Of a stretch of 64,000 bases of DNA, positions 8,904 to 17,517 are shown one piece after another. Numbering within the stretch: the first letter of the stretch is position 1; each line of letters starts with the position of its first letter. The translations under genes were made by a program, and so were the position numbers. This DNA is from Georgenia satyanarayanai (GTDB lineage: Bacteria; Actinomycetota; Actinomycetes; Actinomycetales; Actinomycetaceae). The notes under the pieces were generated by a model. That model was given only the letters and a program-made list of their open reading frames with translations, was not told the origin of the DNA and searched no databases. The stretch covers positions 62,001 through 126,000 of the forward strand of contig NZ_JAMBNZ010000003.1 in assembly GCF_023715365.1 (NCBI RefSeq). Direction: 5' to 3'.

Positions 8904-10115
8904 GTGTCCTTCGAGGAGCGCCGCCCGCACGCGGTGAGTGGCCAGGCCGCCGCTCACCGCGTGCGGGCGCGCCTCGACCCCGGGGCGGTCCCGGCCACCG
9001 GGGCCTGGCGCCCCGCGCACGGCGCCGGGCAGCGGCGCTTCGCCGACCTCGGTGCCCTGCACCTCGAGGCCGGCGGGCGCCTCCCCGCCGTGACGCTGGC
9101 CTACGAGACGTGGGGTGAGCTCAACGCGGCCGGCGACAACGCCGTGCTCATCTGCCACGCGCTGACCGGTGACGCGCACGTCACTGGTCCGGCCGGCCCG
9201 GGCCACCCCAGCCCCGGCTGGTGGTCGGCGGTCGTGGGACCGGGGCTGGCGATCGACACCGACCGCTGGTTCGTCGTCGCCGTCAACGTCCTGGGCGGCT
9301 GCCAGGGCTCCACCGGGCCGTCCTCCCCCGCACCGGACGGCAGCCCGTGGGGCAGCCGCTTCCCCAGCGTCACCGTCCGCGACCAGGTGGCCGCGGAGAT
9401 CGAGCTCAGCGACCTGCTCGGCATCGGGCAGTGGGCCCACGTCGTCGGCGCCTCCATGGGCGGTCACCGGGTGCTCGAGTGGGCCGCCACCGCGCCCTCC
9501 CGGGTCCGTTCGGCCGCCGTCATCGCCTCCGGCGCGCAGACGACGGCGGACCAGATCGCGTGGGCGCACGCCCAGATCGCCGCCATCGAGCTCGACGCGA
9601 ACTTCCGCGGCGGCGACTACTACGACGCGCCGCCCGGGCACGGCCCGCACGCCGGCCTCGCGCTGGCCCGCCGAATCGCCCACACGACCTACCGCAGCGC
9701 CGAGGAGCTCGAGGCCCGCTTCGGGCGCCTGCCCCAGCACGCGGAGGAGCCGCTGCTCGGGGGCCGCTTCGCCGTGCAGTCCTACCTCGACCACCACGGG
9801 ACCAAGCTCGCCCAGCGCTTCGACGCGAACAGCTACCTCACCCTCACCCGCTCGATGCTCACCCACGACGTCGGCCGGGACCGGGGCGGCGTCGAGTCGG
9901 CGCTGGCGGAGGTGACGGCGGACGTGCTCGTCATCGCCGTCGAGTCCGACCGTCTGTTCCTCCCGCACGAGTCCGAGCGGATCGCCGCCGGCGTGCCCGG
10001 CTCCGGGCCGGTCCGCTACCTGCGCTCCCCCTACGGGCACGACGGGTTCCTCATCGAGCACGACCAGGTCACCCGGCACCTCGGCGGCTTCCTCAAGCAG
10101 GTCGCTCGGTCCTGA
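8904..10115 (+). CDS. metX: homoserine O-acetyltransferase
   Basis: A 403-aa alpha/beta-hydrolase-fold enzyme that acetylates L-homoserine with acetyl-CoA, giving the MetY substrate. The nucleophile elbow GASMGG, the RHxxD-type helix region VLEWAATAPSRVRS, the aspartate in VESDRLFLP, and the catalytic His in YGHDGFLIEHD complete the triad. I chose the GTG at 8904-8906, with AGGA at the end of metY as the ribosome binding site. Reading frames starting further upstream lie inside metY. Coupling to metY by four bases implies translational linkage. Confidence 0.95.
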   Translation: MSFEERRPHAVSGQAAAHRVRARLDPGAVPATGAWRPAHGAGQRRFADLGALHLEAGGRLPAVTLAYETWGELNAAGDNAVLICHALTGDAHVTGPAGPGHPSPGWWSAVVGPGLAIDTDRWFVVAVNVLGGCQGSTGPSSPAPDGSPWGSRFPSVTVRDQVAAEIELSDLLGIGQWAHVVGASMGGHRVLEWAATAPSRVRSAAVIASGAQTTADQIAWAHAQIAAIELDANFRGGDYYDAPPGHGPHAGLALARRIAHTTYRSAEELEARFGRLPQHAEEPLLGGRFAVQSYLDHHGTKLAQRFDANSYLTLTRSMLTHDVGRDRGGVESALAEVTADVLVIAVESDRLFLPHESERIAAGVPGSGPVRYLRSPYGHDGFLIEHDQVTRHLGGFLKQVARS

Positions 10116-10153
10116 CGCGTGCGTCCGGCGCCCGTCCGGGCGACCATGGGCGG

Positions 10154-11302
10154 GTGCCGAGCATCCCCTTCCTGCGTCCGACCCCCGACGTCGAGGACGC
10201 CCCCGCGGAGGTGGACGTCTACGACCCCGACGCCGCGCTCGAAGACCTGCCCGTCGCGCCGGTGGGCCGCTGGGGCCCCGACGTCCTGGGTGACGGCTTC
10301 ACGGCCCGCACGGTGGAGCTGCTGCCCGACGAGGACGGCCCGGTCGTCGCGACCGTCGTGCGCTACCGGCCCGAGGACGACCCGGAGGGGCCGCCGCCCA
10401 CCCCGCCGCGCTTCGTCATGCTCCACCTGCACGGGTGGAACGACTACTTCCACCAGCGCGAGCTCGCCCGCCGGTGCGCAGCCGACGGCGCCGCCTTCTA
10501 CGCCCTCGACCTGCGCCGGTACGGGCGCAGCCTGCGCCCCGGCCAGCTGCGCGGGTACGTCGAGTCCCTGTCCACCTACGACGAGGAGATCCACGCGGCG
10601 CGTGACCTCATCCGTGCCGACCACCCCGAGCTGGGTGACGTCGTCCTCATGGGCCACTCGACCGGCGGCCTCACGGCCGCGCTGTGGGCGCACCGCCACC
10701 CCGGCGCGCTGCGCGCGCTCGTCCTCAACGCCCCGTGGCTGGAGCTGCAGGGCTCGTGGATCCTGCGCACGCTGGGCCAGCCGGTCATCGAGAGGCTCGC
10801 CCGCTACCAGCCCACGGCCGCCCTCCCGCTCAAGGACCTCGGCTTCTACAGCCGCGTCCTCGCGGGGCGGGCGGCGGGCGCGCACGGTGAGGACGCCCTG
10901 CCCGAGCTCAGCCCCGAGGAGCTCACCGACCCGGCCCACACCGGTTGGCCGATCGAGCGCGCCTGGCGCACGAGCCCGAGCGCCCCGATCCGGCCCGGCT
11001 GGCTGGCGGCCGTCCTGGCCGGTCACTCCCAAGTGGCCGCCGGCCTCGACATCACCTGCCCGGTGCTCGTCCTCGTCTCGGACAAGTCGCTGTTCGGGCC
11101 GAGGTGGACCGAGCAGATGCGCATGGCGGACACGGTCATCGACGCCGAGCTCACCGCGCGCCGTGCCCCCGGCCTGGGACCACTCGTCACGGTCGCGCGG
11201 GTGCGCGACGCCGTCCACGACGTCCTGCTCTCCCCGGCGGCCGTCCGCGAGGGGGCCTACCGCGAGCTCAGTCGCTGGCTGCGCGCCTACGCCGCCGCCT
11301 GA
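10154..11302 (+). CDS. alpha/beta hydrolase of the serine aminopeptidase S33/monoacylglycerol lipase type
   Basis: A 382-aa cytosolic hydrolase without signal peptide. HLHGWNDYFHQRELARR gives the oxyanion region, GHSTGG at about residue 160 is the nucleophile elbow, and VHDVLLSPAAVRE near the C-terminus carries the likely catalytic His. Such proteins cleave esters or amides of small or lipid substrates; the substrate is unknown. The start is taken as the GTG at 10154-10156, which opens with PSIPFLRPTPD; a GGGCGG precedes it. It lies 38 bases after metX and could be cotranscribed. Its last 35 bases overlap the end of the convergent gene. Confidence 0.8.
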   Translation: MPSIPFLRPTPDVEDAPAEVDVYDPDAALEDLPVAPVGRWGPDVLGDGFTARTVELLPDEDGPVVATVVRYRPEDDPEGPPPTPPRFVMLHLHGWNDYFHQRELARRCAADGAAFYALDLRRYGRSLRPGQLRGYVESLSTYDEEIHAARDLIRADHPELGDVVLMGHSTGGLTAALWAHRHPGALRALVLNAPWLELQGSWILRTLGQPVIERLARYQPTAALPLKDLGFYSRVLAGRAAGAHGEDALPELSPEELTDPAHTGWPIERAWRTSPSAPIRPGWLAAVLAGHSQVAAGLDITCPVLVLVSDKSLFGPRWTEQMRMADTVIDAELTARRAPGLGPLVTVARVRDAVHDVLLSPAAVREGAYRELSRWLRAYAAA

Positions 11303-12428
11303 GGCCAGGTTCCTCGGCCCGGCGGCGCTCGCTCTCGCGGACGGCTCGCAGCTCCTCGCGCGCCTCGTGCAGGCTCGGGCCCTCCGCACCGAAGCGCCAC
11401 GCCTCCCACGCCTCTGCGGCGACCGGCTCGCCGACGACGGCGGAGGCCGCGGCCTCGGGCGCCGCGAAGGAACGGCCCGCGACGATGATCCAGCCGTCGG
11501 GCCGGAGCGTCGCCTCCCCGCGGTGGCCGTTGCGGGTCCACACCAGGGTGACGGGCTCGCCGAGCATCACCCCGATGCCGAGGAGGTCCTCGTCGGGCGT
11601 GGCCGGCTCGTGGCCGGCGGGAACGGGCTGCGGCGCCGCGTGCGCCGGTGCCGCGTCGTCGGCTCGCGCGGGTGCCGCGTCCGCGGGTGCGGCGTCAGCG
11701 GCGGGGGCGTCCGCGGGTGGCGCCCCCTCGGACCCCGAAGCGGCGGCACGCCGCCTGCGGGCGCGCCGCCCGAGGGCGGGTACCGGCTGGGGCTGCGCCT
11801 CCTCGGCGGCGGGCGGTCCGGGCAGCGCCGAGGACGCGGCCTCGAGCGCGGCGACCGTGCGGCCGGGCAACAACCACGGCAGCGGGGCGACGGGGACGCT
11901 CACCTCGGTGACGTCGAGGAAGAGCCGCCCGCTGGACATCTGCCGGACGGCGAGCTCGTGGACGACGACCCCGGCGCCGGCGAGCGCGTCCAGCGCCCGC
12001 CGGGCGTCGTCGTCGATCTGCGCGGCGACGACGTGCACCCGGGCGGTGACGACCGTCCCGACCGGCTGCGACTCACGGAAGGCGTTCCAGTCCCGGCGGA
12101 AGGCCCCGACTCCGGAGGGGTAGCTGCGCGCGACGTCGATCCAGCCGCGCTCCGCCGAGTGCCCGGCCCGTCCGAGGGCGCCGACGAGGGCGTGGGCGTC
12201 CAGCCGCTCGAGCACCTCGACGCTGACGACGTGGCCGGCGGGGTCCATCGCGGTGAGGCGCGGGGCGCCGTCGTCGTCCCGCCAGGTGACGGGGAGGACG
12301 GGCAGCCGGAGCATCTCCAGCACCTGCGCCCGGACGGCGTCGAGCACGGCCGGCTCGACGGGGTCGGTGACGGCGTGGCCGATCTGTGCCGGGATCAGCT
12401 GGCCGGCCTCGAACTCGAACAGCGGCAT
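11268..12428 (-). CDS. protein of unknown function (conserved-looking actinobacterial protein)
   Basis: A 386-aa protein I cannot assign. The N-terminal half (about residues 1-180, from MPLFEFEAGQLIPAQIG) looks like a globular alpha/beta domain. The middle is a low-complexity Ala/Pro/Asp stretch (about 215-285) and the C-terminus is a highly basic Arg tail. There is no signal peptide or membrane segment. The start MPLFEF at 12426-12428 follows AGGTCGAGT; an ATG 13 codons upstream is an alternative. The basic tail and acidic linker suggest nucleic-acid or partner binding, but that is only a guess. Its 3' end overlaps the alpha/beta hydrolase gene tail to tail by 35 bases. Confidence 0.6.
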   Translation of the reverse strand: MPLFEFEAGQLIPAQIGHAVTDPVEPAVLDAVRAQVLEMLRLPVLPVTWRDDDGAPRLTAMDPAGHVVSVEVLERLDAHALVGALGRAGHSAERGWIDVARSYPSGVGAFRRDWNAFRESQPVGTVVTARVHVVAAQIDDDARRALDALAGAGVVVHELAVRQMSSGRLFLDVTEVSVPVAPLPWLLPGRTVAALEAASSALPGPPAAEEAQPQPVPALGRRARRRRAAASGSEGAPPADAPAADAAPADAAPARADDAAPAHAAPQPVPAGHEPATPDEDLLGIGVMLGEPVTLVWTRNGHRGEATLRPDGWIIVAGRSFAAPEAAASAVVGEPVAAEAWEAWRFGAEGPSLHEAREELRAVRESERRRAEEPGLRRRRRRAASD

Positions 12429-12445
12429 ACTCGACCTGAACTCTC

Positions 12446-12464
12446 GCACCGTGGGGACCGGTGC
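12446..12464 (-). other. small hairpin before the unknown 386-aa gene
   Basis: GCACCG and CGGTGC arms separated by seven bases, lying between the FAD/Fe-S oxidoreductase stop (12523) and the likely start of the next gene (12428). It could be part of a 5' leader or a weak terminator; there is no T-run. Confidence 0.25.
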
Positions 12465-12522
12465 CATCTTCTCATGCCACCCCCGCCTCTCGAGGGCCTC
12501 GGGCCCCGCCGAAAGTACGGTT

Positions 12523-15447
12523 TCAGCGCCTCTCCCCGGCGAGGAGCTGGGCGAGGTGGATGCCCTGGCGGCCGGCGAGCTGGGCCGCCTGGGTCCGGCA
12601 GGAGTAGCCGTCGGCGAGGTAGACCGACTCGGCGCCGGCCTCCCGCAGCGCGGGCAGCAGGGCGTTCTCGGCGACCTGGACCGAGACGTCGTAGTGACCC
12701 TTCTCCATGCCGAAGTTCCCCGCTAGCCCGCAGCACCCGGCAAGCCGGGTGACCCGGGCCCCGGCCTTGGCGAGGATCGCCGCGTCGGCCTCCCAACCCA
12801 TGACGGAGTGGTGGTGGCAGTGCGGCTGGGCGACGACCTCGAGGCCCTCGAGGGACGGCGGCTGCCAGTCCTCACCCGGACCGAGCGGCGCTGGGGCGGT
12901 GAGCAGCTCGGCCAGCGTGTGAGTGCCCTCGGCGATCATCCGCGCACGGGGGTCCTCCGGGAAGAGGTCCAGGAGGTCGTCACGCAGCACGCCGGTGCAG
13001 GACGGCTCCACGCCCACGATGGGCACGCCGTTCGCGGCGAAGGGCGCGAGCACCGACATCGTGTGCTCGAGCTGACGGCGGGCGCCGTCGAGCTGGCCGG
13101 TGGAGATCCAGGTGAGCCCGCAGCAGGCCTGCTCCTCGGGCACGAGCACCTCGTACCCGGCGTCCCGCAGCACCCGGACCATCGCCCGGGCCCCGGCGCC
13201 GTCGAGCGTCTCGGAGAAGGAGTCCGCCCACAGCAGCACCCGCCGCGCCCCCCCGCTCCCCCCATCACCGCATATGTCGGAATTCTGCGGCTCGGAGTGG
13301 CTCTCAGCCTGCGTTTTTCCGACATATGCGGAGGGGGTGGTGTGGTGCTTGGCCCACCTCGAGAAGCGCTGTGTTGTGAAGGACACCATCTCCCGCCTTG
13401 GGTCCATGCCGCCTGCTCGCATCACCAGCTTCGCGACGGGGCGCACGCCGAGAACGGCGTTGACGAGGCGCGCGACGGCCGGCACGCGGGTGATGAGCCC
13501 GGCCCAGCGCGGGAGCCAGCCGAGGGCGTAGTGGGTGACCGGCCGCAGGCGGCGCCGGTAGCTGCGGTGGAGCACCTCGGACTTGTAGCGGGCCATGTCG
13601 ACGCCGGCCGGGCAGTCGCTCGAGCAGGCCTTGCAGGACAGGCACAGGTCGAGGGACTCGTGAAGGGCAGGGCTGCGCACGTCGGCCACGAGAGTGCCGT
13701 TGGCCAGCTCCTGCAGCATGCGTGCCCGACCGCGGGTCACGTCCTTCTCGTCCTTTGTCGCCCGGAAGGACGGGCACATGAAACCGCCGGCGGCGGAGGT
13801 GTCGGCGCGGCACTTGCCCACACCGGTGCAGCGGTGCACCGCACGGGTCATGTCTCCGCCGTCCTCGTGGAAGGTGAAGCCACCGGCCACGGGCAGCAGC
13901 GGCCGGGCGTGGGGCCGGCGCAGGTCCGCGTCGAGCGGGCGCGGGCGCACGAGCACACCGGGGTTGAGCTGCTCGGCCGGGTCGAACAGTGTCTTGACCT
14001 GCCCGAAGAGGTCGATCGTGCCGGGGCTGTACATGAGCGGGAGCAGCTCGCTGCGGGCGCGCCCGTCCCCGTGCTCCCCGGACAGCGAGCCCCCGTAGGA
14101 GGTGACGAGCTCGGCGGAGGCGACGAGGAAGTCACGGGACGGGGCGATGCCGTCGGGCGTCTCGAGCGGGAGGTCGATGCGCACGTGCATGCAGCCGTCA
14201 CCGAAGTGCCCGTACAGCAGGCCGTCGACGCCGTGGTCGGCCATGAGCGCCTCGAAGTCGCGCAGGTAGGCGCCGAGCTTCTCCGGCGGGACGGCGGCGT
14301 CCTCCCAGCCCGGCCACCCCTGGGCACCGGACGGCGTGCGCCCGCCCAGCCCGGCGCCGTCGGCGCGGATCCGCCACAGCGCGTCGGCCTGCGGCCCGGC
14401 CGGCACGACGGCGACGGCGTCGGTCCCGGCGTCCGCGGCGAGCCGCCGTGCCCGCTCGAGAGCGTCGTCGTTGTCCTCGCCACCGACCTCCACGAGGAGC
14501 CAGCCGGCGCCGCGCGGCAGCTCGGGGACGGCCTGCGGCCCGTGGTGGCGGCGCACGATGTCGACGAGCCGCGCGTCGATGCCCTCGACGGCGAGCGGGC
14601 CGTGCGCGAGGAGCGCGGGCACGGCATCCGCCGCGGAGGCCATGTCCGGGTAGCCGAGCGCGACGAGCACCGGCGCGCTCGGCACCGGGACGAGGTCCAC
14701 GGTCGCGCCGAGCACCGTGACGAGCGTGCCCTCGGTACCGACGAGCATCCTGGCGAGGTCGGCGCCGTTCTCCGGCAGCAGGTGCTCGAGGCTGTAGCCG
14801 GAGACCTGCCGCTTGAAGCGGCCCAGCTCGGTGCGGATGGCCGCGAGGTTGGCGCGGACGAGCCCGTCCAGCCCCGGGACGGCGTCGAGGCTGCCACGCC
14901 CGGCGGTGAAGGAACGTCCGGTGCCGTCGACGACGTCGAGGCTCGAGACGTTGTCCGCCGTGCGGCCGTAGGCGACGGCGTGCGGCCCGCAGGCGTTGTT
15001 GCCGATCATCCCGCCGAAGGTCGCACGGTTCTGGGTCGAGGGGTCGGGTCCGAAGCGCAGCCCGTGCGGTTTCGCGGCGCGCTGGAGGTCGGACATGATG
15101 ACGCCGGGCTCCACCCGCGCGGTGCCGGCCTCGGGGTCGAGCTCGAGGATGCGGTTGACGTGACGGGAGAAGTCGATGACGACGCCCGGGCCGATGGAGT
15201 TCCCGGCGATCGACGTCCCGCCGCCGCGCGTGGTGACCGGCGCGCCGAGCCGCCGCGCGGTGTCGAGGGCGGCGCGCGCGTCGTCGACGTCACGGGGGAT
15301 GACGACGACGTCGGGCACCACCCGGTAGTTCGAGGCGTCCGTGGAGTACAGGCCGCGGTGGAGCGTGTCGTCGTGGACGTCGCCGTCGACGGCCCGGCGC
15401 AGGGAGGCGACGAGGTCGGTGCGCTGGTCGGGCACGAGGTCGGTCAC
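12523..15447 (-). CDS. FAD-binding and [4Fe-4S] oxidoreductase (D-lactate/2-hydroxyacid dehydrogenase type, GlcD-GlpC fusion)
   Basis: A 974-aa fusion. An N-terminal FAD-binding PCMH domain (RGGGTSIAGNSIG at about residue 75) and a vanillyl-alcohol-oxidase-type C-terminal domain are followed by ferredoxin-like motifs (CTGVGKCR, then CLSCKACSSDCPAGVD at about 600-615) and a cysteine-rich CCG domain with CCGLAGNFG near the end. Relatives oxidise D-lactate, glycolate or D-2-hydroxyglutarate and pass electrons through Fe-S clusters to the membrane chain. The start is the GTG at 15445-15447, preceded by a G-run. Between the Fe-S and CCG domains the protein contains about 25 low-similarity residues encoded by a 64-bp palindromic element (13268-13331), in frame. 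Confidence 0.88.
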   Translation of the reverse strand: MTDLVPDQRTDLVASLRRAVDGDVHDDTLHRGLYSTDASNYRVVPDVVVIPRDVDDARAALDTARRLGAPVTTRGGGTSIAGNSIGPGVVIDFSRHVNRILELDPEAGTARVEPGVIMSDLQRAAKPHGLRFGPDPSTQNRATFGGMIGNNACGPHAVAYGRTADNVSSLDVVDGTGRSFTAGRGSLDAVPGLDGLVRANLAAIRTELGRFKRQVSGYSLEHLLPENGADLARMLVGTEGTLVTVLGATVDLVPVPSAPVLVALGYPDMASAADAVPALLAHGPLAVEGIDARLVDIVRRHHGPQAVPELPRGAGWLLVEVGGEDNDDALERARRLAADAGTDAVAVVPAGPQADALWRIRADGAGLGGRTPSGAQGWPGWEDAAVPPEKLGAYLRDFEALMADHGVDGLLYGHFGDGCMHVRIDLPLETPDGIAPSRDFLVASAELVTSYGGSLSGEHGDGRARSELLPLMYSPGTIDLFGQVKTLFDPAEQLNPGVLVRPRPLDADLRRPHARPLLPVAGGFTFHEDGGDMTRAVHRCTGVGKCRADTSAAGGFMCPSFRATKDEKDVTRGRARMLQELANGTLVADVRSPALHESLDLCLSCKACSSDCPAGVDMARYKSEVLHRSYRRRLRPVTHYALGWLPRWAGLITRVPAVARLVNAVLGVRPVAKLVMRAGGMDPRREMVSFTTQRFSRWAKHHTTPSAYVGKTQAESHSEPQNSDICGDGGSGGARRVLLWADSFSETLDGAGARAMVRVLRDAGYEVLVPEEQACCGLTWISTGQLDGARRQLEHTMSVLAPFAANGVPIVGVEPSCTGVLRDDLLDLFPEDPRARMIAEGTHTLAELLTAPAPLGPGEDWQPPSLEGLEVVAQPHCHHHSVMGWEADAAILAKAGARVTRLAGCCGLAGNFGMEKGHYDVSVQVAENALLPALREAGAESVYLADGYSCRTQAAQLAGRQGIHLAQLLAGERR
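13268..13331. repeat. intragenic palindromic element with perfect 15-bp arms
   Basis: Arms CCGCATATGTCGGAA (13268-13282) and TTCCGACATATGCGG (13317-13331) are exact reverse complements around 34 bases. The element contains AT-rich words (CATATG, AATTC, a five-T run) foreign to the surrounding sequence. It lies inside the FAD/Fe-S oxidoreductase gene without breaking the frame, adding a segment between GlpC-like domains. The structure resembles REP/MITE-like or Rickettsia-type palindromic elements that insert into coding sequence. I found no second copy in this window. Confidence 0.65.
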
Positions 15448-15492
15448 CCCCCGATCCTGCCACCTGGGCGGTGTCAGGGGCCGCACCGTCCG

Positions 15493-16605
15493 TCAGGTGC
15501 GAGGACCCACGTGCCGCTCGGCGGGCCCGACGTAGGCGGACAGGGGCCGGATGAGGGCGTTGTCCGCGGCCTGCTCCATGACGTGCGCGGCCCAGCCCGT
15601 CACCCGTGCCGCGACGAACAGCGGCGTGAACGTCACGGCGTCGAAACCCATGAGGTGGTAGGCCGGCCCGGAGGGGTAGTCGAGGTTGGGCCGGATCCCG
15701 GTGCGGGCGACCATCGCCGTCTCGAGCGCGTCGTACAGCGCGAGCAGCTCGTGGCGCCCGGTGTGGTCGACGAGCCGGTCCAGCGCCGCCTTCATCGTCG
15801 GGACCCGCGAGTCGCCGTGCTTGTACACCCGGTGGCCGAAGCCCATGACCTTGCGCTTCTCCGCGAGCGCCCGCTCCACCCACTCCTCCGCGCGCCCCGC
15901 CTCGCCGACCTCCTCGAGCACCGCCATGACCGCCTCGTTGGCGCCCCCGTGCAGCGGCCCCTTGAGCGCGCCGATCGCGCCGACGACGGCGGAGTACAGG
16001 TCCGCGCCGGTGGAGGTGATGACCCGTGCGGTGAAGGTCGAGGCGTTGAAGGAGTGCTCGGCGTAAAGGATGAGGGAGACCCGGAAGGCGTCGATGACGA
16101 CGGGGTCGGGGACGTGCCCGAAGGTCATGTTGAGGAAGTTCTCGATGAACCCGAGGTCGGGACGCGGCTCGACGAGCTCCTCGCCGCGTCGGCGCCGCTG
16201 GTCGTAGGCGATGACGGCGGGGATCTGGCTGAGCAGCCCCACGGCCTTGCCCTCGTCGGTGCGGCGGTCGCCCGCGTGCCGGTCGTTGGCCCCCAGGACG
16301 CTGACGGCGGTGCGCAGGACGTCCATCGGGTGCGCCGTCGCCGGGACGAGGTCGACGGCGGCCCGCACCCGGTCCGACAGCGCCCGCTGCGCGCGACCCT
16401 CCCCCTCGAAGGCGACCCGCTCCAGCGGCGTCGGCAGCTCCCCGTGCCACAGGAGGTAGGCGACCTCCTCGAAGGTGCAGCGCTCGGCCAGCTCCTGCAC
16501 CGGGTAACCGCGGTAGAGCAGCGAGCTGGTCCTCGGGTCGACCTCCGAGATGGCCGTGGTGTCGGCGACCACGCCCACCAGGCCCTTGCGGATGTCCTCG
16601 CTCAT
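15493..16605 (-). CDS. prpC: 2-methylcitrate synthase / citrate synthase II
   Basis: A 370-aa citrate-synthase-fold enzyme that condenses propionyl-CoA with oxaloacetate, the first step of the methylcitrate cycle. Catalytic-region motifs are PLHGGANEAVM (about residues 213-223) and MGFGHRVYKHGDSR (about 254-267). The short length without an N-terminal extension is usual for PrpC. It follows prpB by 18 bases on the same strand and is the last gene of prpD-prpB-prpC. That context, rather than sequence alone, favours methylcitrate over citrate synthase. Confidence 0.9.
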   Translation of the reverse strand: MSEDIRKGLVGVVADTTAISEVDPRTSSLLYRGYPVQELAERCTFEEVAYLLWHGELPTPLERVAFEGEGRAQRALSDRVRAAVDLVPATAHPMDVLRTAVSVLGANDRHAGDRRTDEGKAVGLLSQIPAVIAYDQRRRRGEELVEPRPDLGFIENFLNMTFGHVPDPVVIDAFRVSLILYAEHSFNASTFTARVITSTGADLYSAVVGAIGALKGPLHGGANEAVMAVLEEVGEAGRAEEWVERALAEKRKVMGFGHRVYKHGDSRVPTMKAALDRLVDHTGRHELLALYDALETAMVARTGIRPNLDYPSGPAYHLMGFDAVTFTPLFVAARVTGWAAHVMEQAADNALIRPLSAYVGPAERHVGPRT

Positions 16606-16623
16606 GGCTCGCTCCCTCGCGGT

Positions 16624-17517
16624 TCAGAGACGGAAGTTGTAGACGTCGGCGTCGAAGTGGGCGTAGGCGGAGTAGTCGAGCAGCTCGTAGAGCCGGGCGC
16701 GGGTCTGCATGGCCGCGACCTCCTCGCGCAGCGAGCCGTCGCTGCGCAGCGTATCGAGCCCGCGCTCCGCCGCACCCATGGCGAGGCGCAGCAGGGAGAC
16801 GGGGTAAATGACCATCCGCACCCCCGCCGCGGCGAGCTGGGCGGTGGTGAAGAGCTCGGACTTGCCGAACTCGGTCATGTTGGCCAGGACCGGGACGCCG
16901 ACGGCGGAGGCGACGGTCTCGAACTCCTCGAGGCTGGCCATGGCCTCGGGGAAGACGGCGTCCGCCCCGGCGTCGACGAGCGCGCGGGCGCGGTCGACGG
17001 CGGCGTCGAGGCCGTCGACGGCGCGGACGTCGGTGCGCGCGACGACGAGCAGGCCGGGGTCGCGGCGGGCGTCGACGGCGGCGCGGATGCGCCGCAGCGC
17101 CGTCCCCTCCTCGACCACCTGCTTGCCGTCGAGGTGCCCGCAGCGCTTGGGGTTGACCTGGTCCTCGATGTGCAGCCCGGCCACGCCGGCGTCCTCGAGC
17201 ACCTGGACCGTGCGGGCGACGTTCATCGGCTCGCCGAAACCGGTGTCCGCGTCGACAAGGGCGGGCAGCTCGGTGACGCGGGCGATCTGGCCGCTGCGCG
17301 TGGCCACCTCGCTCAGCGTGGTGAGTCCGATGTCCGGAAGGGCGAGGTCGGCGGAGAGCACGGCGCCGGAGATGTAGACGCCGTCGAAGCCCCGCTCCTC
17401 GATGAGCCGGGCGGACAGCGGGTTGAACGCCCCCGGCAGCAGGAGGAGGTCCTCCCCCGCGAGGCGCCGCCGCAGGGCGGCACGCTTCTCGTGGGCCGGG
17501 GTGGTCGCGTGGAGCAT
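16624..17517 (-). CDS. prpB: methylisocitrate lyase
   Basis: A 297-aa isocitrate-lyase-superfamily enzyme cleaving 2-methylisocitrate to pyruvate and succinate. The superfamily signature KRCGH is present in QVNPKRCGHLDGK at about residues 120-132, together with DADTGFGEPMN for metal and substrate binding. The ATG shares one base with the prpD stop (TGATG overlap), so translation is coupled. Cytosolic; the middle gene of the operon. Confidence 0.95.
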   Translation of the reverse strand: MLHATTPAHEKRAALRRRLAGEDLLLLPGAFNPLSARLIEERGFDGVYISGAVLSADLALPDIGLTTLSEVATRSGQIARVTELPALVDADTGFGEPMNVARTVQVLEDAGVAGLHIEDQVNPKRCGHLDGKQVVEEGTALRRIRAAVDARRDPGLLVVARTDVRAVDGLDAAVDRARALVDAGADAVFPEAMASLEEFETVASAVGVPVLANMTEFGKSELFTTAQLAAAGVRMVIYPVSLLRLAMGAAERGLDTLRSDGSLREEVAAMQTRARLYELLDYSAYAHFDADVYNFRL

